Part shown: positions 35,161-45,818 of the stretch, piece by piece | Layout of the letters: each line of letters opens with the position of its first letter | How positions within the stretch are numbered: position 1 is the first letter of the stretch | Assembly (NCBI GenBank): GCA_009746045.1 | Contig: RPFO01000333.1 | Span: forward strand, 715,446 to 779,445 | Direction: 5' to 3' | DNA: 64,000 nt | Source: Mesostigma viride | Lineage: Eukaryota; Streptophyta; Mesostigmatophyceae; Mesostigmatales; Mesostigmataceae | Notes under the pieces: generated by a model | The model's input: the letters and a program-made list of their open reading frames with translations, nothing else | Databases searched by the model: none | What the model was told of the DNA's origin: nothing | Made by a program: the position numbers and the translations under genes

Positions 35161-35423
35161 GCAATGCTACATGTTGGCATCCCGTGGATGCTGTCCTGGG
35201 CTAGGCATCGGTCGCTCAAAACCTACTGGCACTCGAAGGACCTGGGCGAGCACCGCAAGCGCATGCTCCTCAAGGTCCTGGTCCTCACGGTGCTCAAGTA
35301 TGGCGCCGAGGCATGGACGCTCACGGACACGCTAGCTGCATGGCCACACGGCTGAACGGCACTGTAACCAGCTAGGATGAGCACTCCGCCAGGCCAGGGC
35401 TGAACACGTAGGGTTTTCCACAC
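35160..35423 (+). mobile_element. LINE ORF2 fragment, right palindrome arm (inner part)
   Basis: The plus-strand frame includes HSKDLGEHRKRMLLKVLVL and LKYGAEAWTLTDTLAA, matching the minus-strand fragment at 34498-34860. It is cut at 35424 by a small retroelement insertion and resumes at 35625. Confidence 0.75.
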
Positions 35424-35615
35424 GGATCGTTAGCCTGTCCTTTTTAGCTAGCCGCGCCCGATTGCAGCTGTGGCATGCCTTTGGCATGAAGGAGACTGGG
35501 GGTCTCTGCCCTTTCTCCTGTAGCGCACACACAGGGATTAAAAGCACTTTGGTGCTCCGTGACTCCCCAACGGGAACACGAGTTTAATTAATTAATTAAT
35601 TAATTAATTAATTAA
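35424..35615 (+). mobile_element. Short (TAAT)n-tailed retroelement insertion
   Basis: A 192 bp, strongly 5' truncated copy of the 3' end seen at 34295-34487. It has the GATTGCAGCTGTGGCATGCC block, a CTCCC-CAAC-GGGAA hairpin and a TAAT tail. It is flanked by TTTCCACAC at 35415-35423 and 35616-35624. The mirrored arm (34690-34712) shows the sequence without the insertion. Confidence 0.88.
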
Positions 35616-35624
35616 TTTCCACAC

Positions 35625-35864
35625 ATAGGTCGATCATTAGAATCTTTGTACCAGGGTATATGCCTCGCATTTCGGACGAGATTATAGACAGTGTAGGATA
35701 GCATTCGTAGGACATCTTGCTCGCACCGGTCAGGTAGACACTGACCTCGGTCTGGCCGGCCCCCGGCCAGCGGCTTGGCCAGCCGGGGCGGCATATCCTG
35801 ACCTGGCCTGGCCCCAAGGCGTACATTCCTAAAAGGGTAGACCTGTAAACATCAAGGGTAGGTA
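35625..35864 (+). mobile_element. LINE fragment, right palindrome arm (middle part)
   Basis: This is the complement of 34498-34700 at high similarity, for example the block around TCGCATTTCGGACGAGATTA at 35665-35685. It links the ORF2 fragment at 35160-35423 to the 3' end at 35865-36240. Confidence 0.75.
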
Positions 35865-36240
35865 TAAACATGTCATGACCTACACACAGCAGTTGTTGGC
35901 TGACCTAGTGGTCCCAGCTTCCCGTTTGAACATCGCATTCACTCCCTCTCTCTTGCTTGGACTGATATGCAGAACAATTATAGAAGAGGTGGAAGACGAT
36001 TGTCCAGGCTCACACGCCAGCCCCTGTGGGCAAGCCCCCCCCCCGCCCCCCCCCCAAGAGGAAGGGGCGCTTAATTTGCTGAGTAGAATAGTTAGGGTTT
36101 TCCTAGATTAGATTAGCTTAGAGTTAGATTAACTTTCGGTTTCGCGGCTCCGCCCACAGGTCTCCATCCATATCCAGCAAGGGAATATGTGCTACATGAT
36201 CTCCCAACGGAGTCATGTTATAATTTATTTTTTTTAATCC
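35865..36240 (+). mobile_element. LINE 3' end, right arm of large palindrome
   Basis: The complement of 32985-33370. It ends with GGGAATATGTGCTACATGAT, then CTCCCAACGGAGTCATG and an AT-rich tail, the same 3' module as ORF1 element copies A and B. It contains a C-rich run at 36029-36053. Confidence 0.75.
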
Positions 36241-38074
36241 CGTGGATCGAAGACTGACGAGCTCGGCGTGACGAGAAGTACACATTGTGCATGATAGTCA
36301 CGTAGACTGCATCGCACGGAACGCGGGTGCCAACTGGTAAAGGAACCCTCGACCCGGCCTATCATGATACACGACGATCGGAAGGAGGGAGGGCGGCCAA
36401 GCTTCTGTCACTGCTCGATCAGTGCAAGAGGCCGGCATGGTGCAAGCTAGAGCCCGGCACAAGTGCAAGACTGAGGGCGGCATACATGGGCCACAGAGAG
36501 CTCGATGATATCCACTCCACATTATATGGTGTGGGCCCTGCAACTTTATCGGGTGCCATACGACTGACAAGTGACAGGAGGTAGGCTGACGCTACAAACG
36601 GGTGCATGCTGTAAACGAAGGCGTGGTCATATACATTTTGCAACAAGACATAGGTTGAGTCTATATCGAACTTTGCCCCTCTTCAGCGCTGCCCTATTGT
36701 TTAATTGTGCACATGCTTATGTTATAAAGGAATTACCATAACAGTAGCAACGAAAGGAAAATATTTCTTTGGTATTCATCATGCAAAGATCTGGTGAATG
36801 AAGGTATCTTTCAACCATCTAGAGCTCTAGCCCTTGCTGAGGCTTACATGTGCATGTGTTCATGTGCATGCCACTTTTTTAAAAAATTAAAGAGCTGCCT
36901 CATCGGTAGAATCCATCATTGAACTTCATCTACAGATCAACTTTGTCACATCGCGTCCTAAAACTTATGGACATGGTTGTCTCCTATCAAACTACGCCGC
37001 AAGCTCACCCCATAGGGTTCACCCTCGTGAAACGCAGAAAAAGAAATAGGCTTTTGGAAAATATTGCTAAGCAATTAGGTTTCACTCTCATCCCTCAACA
37101 ATAGGGGCCATCCTACAGATAGCCATGTGGGCTGGTTTCCATGGTCTTCATGCCTTTCTTCCCAGACGACTACTCTAATCCTTACGTCCTTACATGACGT
37201 TGGAATGCCATGCCTCCAGTCCTGAACAGTTACCTGACTGAACCATGATCACTAAATCACCCGCGGACATGGAAGCGACTTGGTTGTTGAACTAGGATGC
37301 ATGTCAGACAGCGTCGATTGCAATATGCCGTTTGAGCTGCTTCTTTGAGAAGAAGAGTGGCTGTTGGACCCCAGCAAAACAAGAGTAGCAAATGGACGCA
37401 AACAAACACAACGACAGGAGGATTAACAGGAACAAGGCTTAAGTACATGCTTCACAACGTGAACTGCATCGATGTGGTGACTTGAAGCTGGCGCGTTGAC
37501 TAGCCCCAGAGCGGTTTGGCACAAGACTCTCTATACATTTCCATCTCATGTACAACTCTCACTGTCCGACAGCTGGTGCACAAGCTAGACGTATGAAAAA
37601 TAGTCAGACACACATGAACCAAACTCAGTGGCCCAGCATCATGTCCTAGCGGTCAAGTCCCTTCATCAGCAATCGGTTGTTACACACCTTCCACTCACAC
37701 TACCAGAAACTCCAAATCCAAAACGCAGATCCCCAAAACATCACAACATAACCCAGACTAATCTATCCTTGATTCTTAACAATCCACAGAGCAATGCCTA
37801 AAGAACCTGCGCAGGCATGACCAATGAATCGATCACAACCAGCCACCAGCAGCCAACCAAATCAGAATGCAGGTCATCCCGATGCTGCTATGGAATAATG
37901 CATCAAGAGGCCTGGTAAAAAAAGAAGCATCATTCCCACATGTGAAAAGCAAGAGTGGGCAGTGTGAGGGGCAGCCACCACACGTTCCATGCATGGCAGT
38001 GGCGTCCAGCCCCCCAAGGGCGCACGATGCTACAGGGGGCATACCTTGCCGCCAGACTGCACCATGCGATGCCG

Positions 38075-38166
38075 CGTTCGCGCCGTGCCATGTCAGAACA
38101 AGTCCATCCAAAGGGGGAGCAGTTCGCGCCGTGCCATGTCAGAACAAGTCCATCCAAAGGGGGAGC
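38075..38166. repeat. 47 bp tandem duplication
   Basis: Two copies of a unit containing GCCGTGCCATGTCAGAACAA, then GTCCATCCAAAGGGGGAGCA. It is probably in the 3' untranslated region of the RBM42-like gene. Confidence 0.85.
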
Positions 38167-38278
38167 AAGGACAAGGCACGCAGGGAGAGGCGCAGATGAT
38201 GCACGTCAACGTTCATGGAGTTTGGATGCTCGTACATCGGCATGATCCCCTTCTGGCACGTGTGTACCGCCCCACAAA

Positions 38279-38345
38279 CACAGCAGTGCTCATGAGGAAA
38301 ACACAGCAGTGCTCATGAGGAAAACACAGCAGTGCTCACGAGGAA
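38279..38345. repeat. 22-23 bp tandem repeat, 3 units
   Basis: Three copies of ACACAGCAGTGCTCATGAGG with an AAA joint, just 3' of the tentative stop codon of the RBM42-like gene. Confidence 0.85.
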
Positions 38346-38351
38346 ACTGTT

Positions 38352-41300
38352 TTAGCCTCTGCGCTCTACATCATGTGGAATTTGGGTGCGCCTTGCTAAC
38401 TTTGCTGCCTGCAGCAAGGACCTTGGCTAAAATCAACAAAAGAGGTTGTTTCCTGCTAAGAAAATATGGACAGCAATACCTAATCCTTCTCCCCCTTCTC
38501 CTCCCTCTCCCCCCCCCACCTAACGGGTATGGCCACTCCAATACCTGCACGATGGCCATACCACTACCCCTGTGGCGCCCATTAGCATCCCGTGCACGGC
38601 TCACCTTGGCAGTTGGGTCCAGCTTACGGTCGTCCCACGTGCTCTTCTTGAGCTGGATGGGGCGGTTGCCCACGTACTTGCCTGTGCGCAAGGGGCACGA
38701 GCACGCATGGGGCACGAGTGCGCATGGGGCACGAGCGCGCACAGGAAATGAGGGCAACCGTTACCTTCACCGCAGGCCACGGCCGGTGTGTAAGGCAGGC
38801 ACACTCCAACCATTTCACCCGTACTGCAAATCTTGGACCCCACACATAACGAACACCGCAGATACACAAACCCCTCAACTTAATCACAGAAACTCAGCCA
38901 GCTAATCTGGCTGACGGGCATGGCCACATGCGTGACGTTTGCTGGCAGCATGGGACGCACCGTTCATCTCGCGAATGGCCTTGGCATAATCCGCCACATC
39001 GCCCAAGCTGACGAAGCCGTAGCCCTTGGTCTTGCCAGAGGTCTTGTCCCTCACGACCTGGCGGGGGGGGGGGCGGGCAGGAGGGGAGCAAACATGACCA
39101 CACATAGACCCCGCACTACTTGAGTTTGAGGTTGATACCACCCCCTAGGCAAAAGCAACACACACGCCAGAAACAGGACAAAACGCAGGACGTAACAACA
39201 CTCAAAGTCTCAAACATACCTGCAAATTGATCATGCCTCATGCGGCGGGATGCGCAGCAACCATATACATCACTTTGGCACTACGTGCTCAAACGTCTGA
39301 GACGCCGCCGTGCCACACACCTTGGCCTTCTGAAAGGACGGGTACTTGCGGAACGCGATGGCCAGAACCTCGTCGTTCACCTCATTGCCCAAGTTCCCGC
39401 AGAACAAGCGGTGGTCGTCTGGGTGGTGGGATAGGAGACCAACGGACAGGAGGCAGGGCCACGCGCAGGGGGGAAAGAAAGAGGCAAAGGCCACATGTGC
39501 AACGTCAGAATGGCCGTAAAGTGAAGGGGGGGCACATGTGTCCTGGCAACCATGAATAATGCAATGGTCCCACCCCTTCAAAAACCTAGAAGGGGCCACA
39601 ACCACCCAAAAACCTAGAAGGGGCCACAACCACCCAAAAAACTAGAAGGGGCCACAACCACCCAAAAAACTAGAAGGGGCCACAACCACCCAAAAACCTA
39701 GCAGGGGCCACTACCACCCAAAAACCTAGAAGGGGCCACAACCACCCAAAAACCTAGAAGGGGCCACAACCACCCAAAAACCTAGAAGGGGCCACAACCA
39801 CCCAAAAACCTAGAAGGGGCCACAACCACCCAAAAACCTAGAAGGGGCCACAACCACCCAAAAACCTAGCAGGGGCCACCACCACCCAAAAACCTAGAAG
39901 GGGCCACAACCACCCAAAAACCTAGAAGGGGCCACAACCACCCAAAAACCTAGAAGGAACCACAACCACCCAAAAACCTAGAAGGGGCCACAACCACCCA
40001 AAAACCTAGAAGGGGCCACAACCACCCAAAAACCTAGAAGGGGCCACAACCACCCAAAAACCTAGAAGGGGCCACAACCACCCAAAAACCTAGAAGGGGC
40101 CACAACCACCCAAAAACCTAGAAGGGGCCACAACCACCCAAAAACCTAGAAGGGACCACAACCGCCCAAAAACCTAGAAGGGGCCACCACCACCCAAAAA
40201 ACTAGAAGGGCCCACAACCACCCAAAAACCTAGAAGGGGCCACAACCACCCAAAAACCTAGAAGGGGCCACAACCACCCAAAAACCTAGAAGGGGCCACA
40301 ACCACCCAAAAACCTAGAAGGGGCCACAACCACCCAAAAACCTAGAAGGGGCCACAACCACCCAAAAACCTAGAAGGGGCCACAACCACCCAAAAACCTA
40401 GAAGGGGCCACAACCACCCAAAAACCTAGAAGGGGCCACAACCACCCAAAAACCTAGAAGGGGCCACAACCACCCAAAAACCTAGAAGGGGCCACAACCA
40501 CCCAAAAACCTAGAAGGGGCCACAGCCGCCCAAAAACCTAGAAGGGGCCACAACCACCCCAAAACCTAGAAGGGGCCACAACCAACCAAAAACCTAGAAG
40601 GGGCCACAACCACCCAAAAACCAGAAGGGGCCACAACCACCCAAAAACCTAGAAGGGGCCACAACCACCCAAAAAACTAGCAGGGGCCACAACCACCCAA
40701 AAACCTAGCAGGGGCCACAACCACCCAAAAACCTAGAAGGGGCCACAACCACCCAAAAAACTAGAAGGGGCCACAACCACCCAAAAACCTAGAAGGGGCC
40801 ACAACCACCCAAAAACCTAGAAGGGGCCACAACCATTTATCTGTTTCTTGCAGCACAACACCTGACACGGGATAAGCAATCGTGGAGCGCTAGTACCATC
40901 CCCCTGTGGGCAGCATGACGCATTGCCCCAAGGCCGCATCACCCCAGAAGCAGTCGCCCAGCACACATACAGCCGCCCCGCACGAGCGCAGCCACCCAGC
41001 ACAGGCGCAGCCACCCATCACGCAACCAGCCTTCCAAGACATGTGCAGCCACGCATCACAGCCGCAGCCACCCAGCACAGCATGGCCGCCCAGCACTCGC
41101 GCAGTCACCCATCACGCAACCAGCCACCCAGCACATGTGCAGCCACGCATCACAGCCGCGGCCACCCAGCACAGCATGGCCGCCCAGCACTCGCGCAGTC
41201 ACCCATCACGCAACCAGCCACCCAGCACATGTGCAGCCACGCATCACAGCCGCGGCCACCCAGCACAGCATGGCCGCCCAGCACTCGCGCAGTCACCCTG

Positions 41301-44300
41301 CCCGATTCACGCACTTTCGGGCCACTCTTGCAGCGATGGGTCTTCCCACACCATCCCAGCCGCCGTTCGCTTGACCACCGCCGGCTTCTTTTCCTTCTTC
41401 TCCTTCTTCTCCTTCTTGGTGGCGCCTGAGCCAGCGCCTGCGTCCTGCGCCTGGGTGTCCTGCCTGGTGCCCAGGGACTCGTGAGAGAACGGCTGGGGGT
41501 CATGGCTCCATACCTGCCGGTTGTTGCGCCGTAGATTTGTTGCGTGGGATAGGTCATCCCCGATCAGCCCATGGATGCGTGTGTGGGTGGGTGCATCGGT
41601 TTTCATATGTGTGTTAGAGGAGAGGGAGTTTGGGGGGGCAAAACAATGGGTAGCAGGGGGGGCAATAAGCGGGCATATCGCTTACTGCGGAGTGGGTTAT
41701 GGGACAAGGTGCAGTGCAAGACCTGCAAGGTAGCTACCTGCTAGCGCACCGGCACATAAAAAACGACCAGAATTCGTGACCAGTCCAATGTTGCCCAACC
41801 AACAAGGAACACATTCCTCCAAAATGAATTTCCTTGGGAGGGTTGGCCAAAGCGCCGCTAGCGAAATGAGGCAGCAAGGTATACCCCGGCCATCATGCTG
41901 CTGTGATGCCCGCTAGCAGACACCATGGAGGCGGTGTGCGCCCGCCCGCCCGCCAACCCAACCCAACCCAACCCAACCCAACCCAACCCAACCCAACCCA
42001 ACCCAACCCAACCCAACCCAACCCAACCCAACCCAACCCAACCCAACCCAACCCAACCCAACCCAACCCAACCCAACCCAACCCAACCCAACCCAACCCA
42101 ACCCAACCCAACCCAACCCAACCCAACCCAACCCAACCCCACCCGACCCGACCCCCCCCCCACCCCCCCCAACCCCCCCAACCCCCCCCCCCCCCCCCCC
42201 TTCCCCCTCCCACCCCCACCCACCCCCACCCCACCCACCCACCCACCCACCCACCCACCCACCCACCCACCCACCCACCCACCCACCCACCCACCCACCC
42301 ACCCACCCACCCACCCACCCACCCACCCACCCACCCACCCACCCACCCACCCACCCACCCACCCACCCACCCACCCACCCACCCACCCACCCACCCACCC
42401 ACCCACCCACCCACCCACCCACGCATTCCCCTCCGCATCCGCCCACCCAAGTTTCACAATCCCTCTGTCCCCACCACCCCGTTGCTTGCCGATTTGTCCC
42501 CACCCTCCGCCCCGTACCTGCTGGGGCTGTTGCCCTTGTGCCGGATGGTAGGCCATCGGTGCCTGCAGACGCACACCACCGCACGCACACATGCAACACA
42601 TCCATGCGCACACAATACAAGTCCACCACGCGTGAGCAATGCCGGATGACCAGCGCCGGTTGTCCGTGACAATTGCCCAAGGACGTAAACTGCTCCATGC
42701 AACGCTCCCTGCAGAAGCAGGAGAAGGCACTGCCACATGACACCCAGAGTTGTCGTGCGACAAAATCACCATCACATGTTGCACGCGACACCCAAGGCTG
42801 CGCCAAGTGTTGCAGCCCGGAGACAGGCCTGAGGCAGAAGCTGACCAATAAGCTCCCTTGATGTGCTCAGGACAGCCGATGAAGGTGTGCCTGTCCATGG
42901 GCGGATGATTGGGCGATTACAATCACAAATACGGTCTTCTTCTGAACGTTCTGATGATGTGCGGGAACGCTCTCATCCCATTCAGCCTCCAAGCCAGATC
43001 AAGCCACGGCGTGTGCGTGCTTGGAAATGCGTAATGTAAGCCGCAATCCATGGACATTGCCACGTATCAAAGACCACACCACCAGGGGCGCAACTACCGG
43101 CAACGATCACCAACGTGGCCGCGATTGCAGCAACAGTTATACTCGCAGCAGCGACAATGCAAGTAACAACACGCACCGCTGCAACGGCAGCAGCAGAGCT
43201 CGCAGGAACAAAACACGACGCAGCACTGCCGGCATAACCTTAGCAATGTACGTACCGCAGGCGTGAGGGGACCCCCCATCGCACCCATCGGTGGCTGAGG
43301 CATCGAGTAGGCAGAGGGGTAGCTGCCCATGCCACCAGTGGACATGCCGCCCATGGGCATGTTGGCGCTGGCTGGGGGAGGCGGCGGAGGCGGGTGATTA
43401 AAATGGTGCACGGCCGGAGTGAGCGACCGGGGCATGAACGGCGGTGGGGGCGGTGGCGGTGGCAGGCCATGTGGTGGGCCAGTAGTGCCTGCCATACCGT
43501 GTGGCATGGATGGGGGTAAGGGGGGTGGTGGGATGCCACTTGGCGGCCGTGGAGGTCCTTGCCCCATACCCGGTGCGGATGGCCCGACGGGGGGTGCAGG
43601 GGGCGGGGGGAACCCCATGGGTGGCCTGGGGGCGCCAGGTGGCAACCCAGCGGCTCCAGGGGGCACCCGTGGGGGAGGGGGGAACGCCATCTGCGGCCAA
43701 CAGGTTGCCGTGGAGAAAAGGAGAGGGCTCATGCAGAAGCGGAGGTGGAAGACGGGAAGAAGGGGCAAGGCGCAGCGGAGGTGGAAGGTGAAGAGACGAC
43801 ATGGCACACACAGCAGGGGAGGCACAAGGCAAGGCAAGACAGGTCAGCAACGCATGCCCATGGACACCTGCCAAAATAAGGGTCCCACTTGCCCTGGCAT
43901 GCGTTCAAACATGTTCCTACGCCCCCCTTTCATTGTCCCACACTTTGTCCTGTTGTGTCTGTCGTGGCACCACTGCCAAGGAATGGTTGTGCAAACGTCA
44001 CGCACGTGCGGCAGTACCTGTGTTCCCCCGCGTGCGCACTAGGTGTGGGCCAGATATGCCCGCGGACTTGAGCCGTGAACCGTCTTTGTCACCAAGCGGG
44101 CCCCCTTGCAAGGCATGTGCCGCGCGCTAGCATCACACTAATGAGTGCCGCACTAGCATGCGCCGTGCACTAGCACAAGGGCCCGTGGTGTGCACGGACT
44201 CCTTCCTGTGCAAGACAGCGAGTAGGTTGTTCCACGCACAAGTAGCCCAGGGCGGCGGTCGGTGAACCACCCAAAGGCAGACCAAGTAAATGGGGTGATG

Positions 44301-44804
44301 GGCAGCAACGGGTTGCTCTCTTTGTTGACAGCGGCCTGATGCCATTACACTTGACAGCGGGTCATGGATGAAGTGGCGAACCATCTTGCCTGGTGCGCAC
44401 TAGCTACAGAACATTCATGGGTATCTCCGCACGGACAACATTCCAACTGCTCGGCAAAGTCTTAGTTAGGGCAGCCGCCTGGGGACACGAGTTCTGCCCG
44501 CGATACAACCACCACAGTGTCGTTTTGCAGGTCCGCGCCGATGAAACATCACCGAAGAGACTCGGGCACTTACATTCGGATGAGGCCCGGGAGGGACAAC
44601 AGGCGGAGGAGGCAGGCCTGACGGGGGAGGCCCAGGAGGGCGAACCGGCGCTGCTGGAACTTGACCCGAGGAGGGTGCATCAGTAGACGACGCTGAGGCA
44701 GCCACCGCGGTGGTGTCGCCTTTGCTGTGTTCGTCAGCCAACTGTCGCATCTCCGCCTCGAATTTGTCAAGCTCGCTGAGAAGGCTAGTATCGTCTGTCG
44801 CCAT
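38352..44804 (-). CDS. RBM42-like RRM protein, 7 firm exons plus tentative last exon
   Basis: RBM42 is a nuclear RNA-binding protein with one C-terminal RRM, linked to hnRNP K and to the spliceosomal tri-snRNP. Exons: 44804-44574, 43690-43256, 42562-42518, 41513-41315, 39418-39321, 39057-38961, 38681-38605, and tentatively 38408-38352, about 412 codons. Exon 1 starts MATDDTSLLSELDKFEAEM. Exons 1-3 are Pro/Gly/Met-rich. Exon 4 has a lysine tract (KKEKKEKKEKK), then the family signature GMVWEDPSLQEWPE. Exons 5-7 encode the RRM, with RNP2 LFCGNL, the signature LGNEVNDEV, RNP1 KGYGFVSL, and the end GNRPIQLKKSTWDDRK. Phases agree at each junction. The last exon follows a good acceptor but its 18 residues do not resemble the basic tail usual in this family, so the true C-terminus may differ. 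Confidence 0.9.
38686..38740. repeat. 17-18 bp tandem repeat next to a 3' splice site
   Basis: Three units of GGGGCACGAG plus TGCGCAT or CGCGCA variants, just upstream (in transcript direction) of exon 7 of the RBM42-like gene. Confidence 0.75.
39579..40835. repeat. 28 bp minisatellite, about 45 units
   Basis: The unit reads AAAAACCTAGAAGGGG followed by CCACAACCACCC. Scattered single-base variants (CTAGCAGGGG, ACTAG, CCGCCC) are present. It occupies most of the intron between exons 4 and 5 of the RBM42-like gene. There are no unique spacers, so it is not a CRISPR array. Confidence 0.97.
41043..41299. repeat. 94 bp minisatellite, 2.7 units
   Basis: The unit begins GTGCAGCCACGCATCACAGC and includes CATGGCCGCCCAGCACTCGC. 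It is in the same RBM42 intron as the 28 bp array. Shorter related CAGCCACCCA blocks precede it from 40975. Confidence 0.9.
41954..42140. repeat. (AACCC)n array, about 37 units
   Basis: Perfect pentamer repeat in the intron between exons 3 and 4 of the RBM42-like gene. The other strand is (GGGTT)n, close to but not the same as common telomere repeats. Confidence 0.95.
42233..42421. repeat. (ACCC)n array, about 47 units
   Basis: Perfect tetramer repeat in the same intron, separated from the pentamer array by a C-rich stretch that includes a C run of about 20 bases. Confidence 0.95.
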
Positions 44805-45818
44805 TTCTTCCGTTATCGTGTGCGGTATAATATGGAACCGCCCCTCTGAGTGCGGACTAGCAGCTGATGACCCAACGGGTGCTTTCTAGGCCCTACACCG
44901 GCTTAATGGCCATATCAGGAATGTTACGAGCACCCATGGGAATTAGTAACACGATATATCTACTTTCACACGGAATGGTGCTGTTGAAACAAAAATGCGT
45001 GCTCTGCATATCTCGTAACTAGGCTGCTGGCAGCGTTTCATTATATAACGTGCAGGCTGCCGAGCATCCCGAGCTTGACTGTGCTCTTAATCCTGTACAA
45101 TACTAAAATTTGAAATTTTAGAAGGAGAGGCAGCATCTGGAATAAAGTTGCCACTTAAGTACGTGATTTGCCACCATCGCTGTCGAGAAAGTGCTGGATC
45201 TTTATGGTCTTGTCCTTTCCGTAACTTGCGTCTCCTGTTCTCTCATGCCTCATTGGCTTGGGGTCTTGCCACGTAATCAGCTGTTGTCGGTTCACTCGGT
45301 TGTAGACAAATTTGCCTACAGTAGCATCTGCCATGATTTCCTAGCATCTGCTATGTAAAAACAAGGCTCTCTTATCAACATTGCTGGCTTTGTACTGTTT
45401 AAGAATTAAGAAGTAAGAACCGGCCGACCGGGCGAAAGTCTGGGAAAGTCTGGTTACAGGTAGTTCAGCTCCCTGGGAGGCGTATCAGGGAGCGCCTGCC
45501 CCCACACCGCATGTTTCTCTGCCGCAAGTGCGCGTCCTGCAAGGTGCTGAATGCTGATACACTCGCACACTGGCCGAACCTCGGGGAGTAGACAGCAGTG
45601 ATAATCCAGCCAGCTGCCCTGCATTGGGTTGCATCAATGGCATGGCGGTCCGCCATAACCACTGCCCGATACTTAACCCATTCAGCAGAAAAGTACAATG
45701 CAGTGGCCTCTTTTATGACATGCATAGCGTGGAATACCTGAGGCACGCGCCTCGCCCATGGCTGGCAGGCCGGGCTTCACGCGTTACAAATTTGATTTGA
45801 ACACCGTGTGAACAAAAA
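44805..45818. promoter_or_regulatory. Shared upstream region of RBM42 and VPS13 genes
   Basis: The two start codons diverge and are 1014 bp apart, so both promoters must lie here or overlap the 5' leaders. I can name no core promoter element. A minus-strand frame at 45465-45746 (94 codons) has an unrecognised sequence including HVIKEATALYFSAEWVKY; it may be a decayed insertion. Confidence 0.5.

Larger units (their letters stand above)
36241..38351. other. Intergenic DNA with no recognised gene
   Basis: This lies between the palindrome and the end of the RBM42-like gene. A plus-strand frame at 36919-37104 (61 codons, ending LLENIAKQLGF then TLIPQQ) has AT-rich codons unlike the host exons; I do not recognise it. 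The part next to 38351 is probably the RBM42 3' untranslated region. Confidence 0.45.

Noticed and set aside
36919-37104. 61-codon AT-rich plus-strand frame, considered as organelle-derived or a small gene
   Set aside because: No motif recognised and no supporting splice or start context; kept only as a remark in the intergenic entry.
39579-40835. Regular 28 bp repeats that might suggest a CRISPR array
   Set aside because: Units are directly tandem with no unique spacers, and they lie in an intron of a eukaryotic gene.
41858-42898. Long Gly/Trp/Val and Pro/Thr/Gln frames
   Set aside because: They translate the (AACCC)n and (ACCC)n arrays; only 42518-42562 inside this span is a supported exon.
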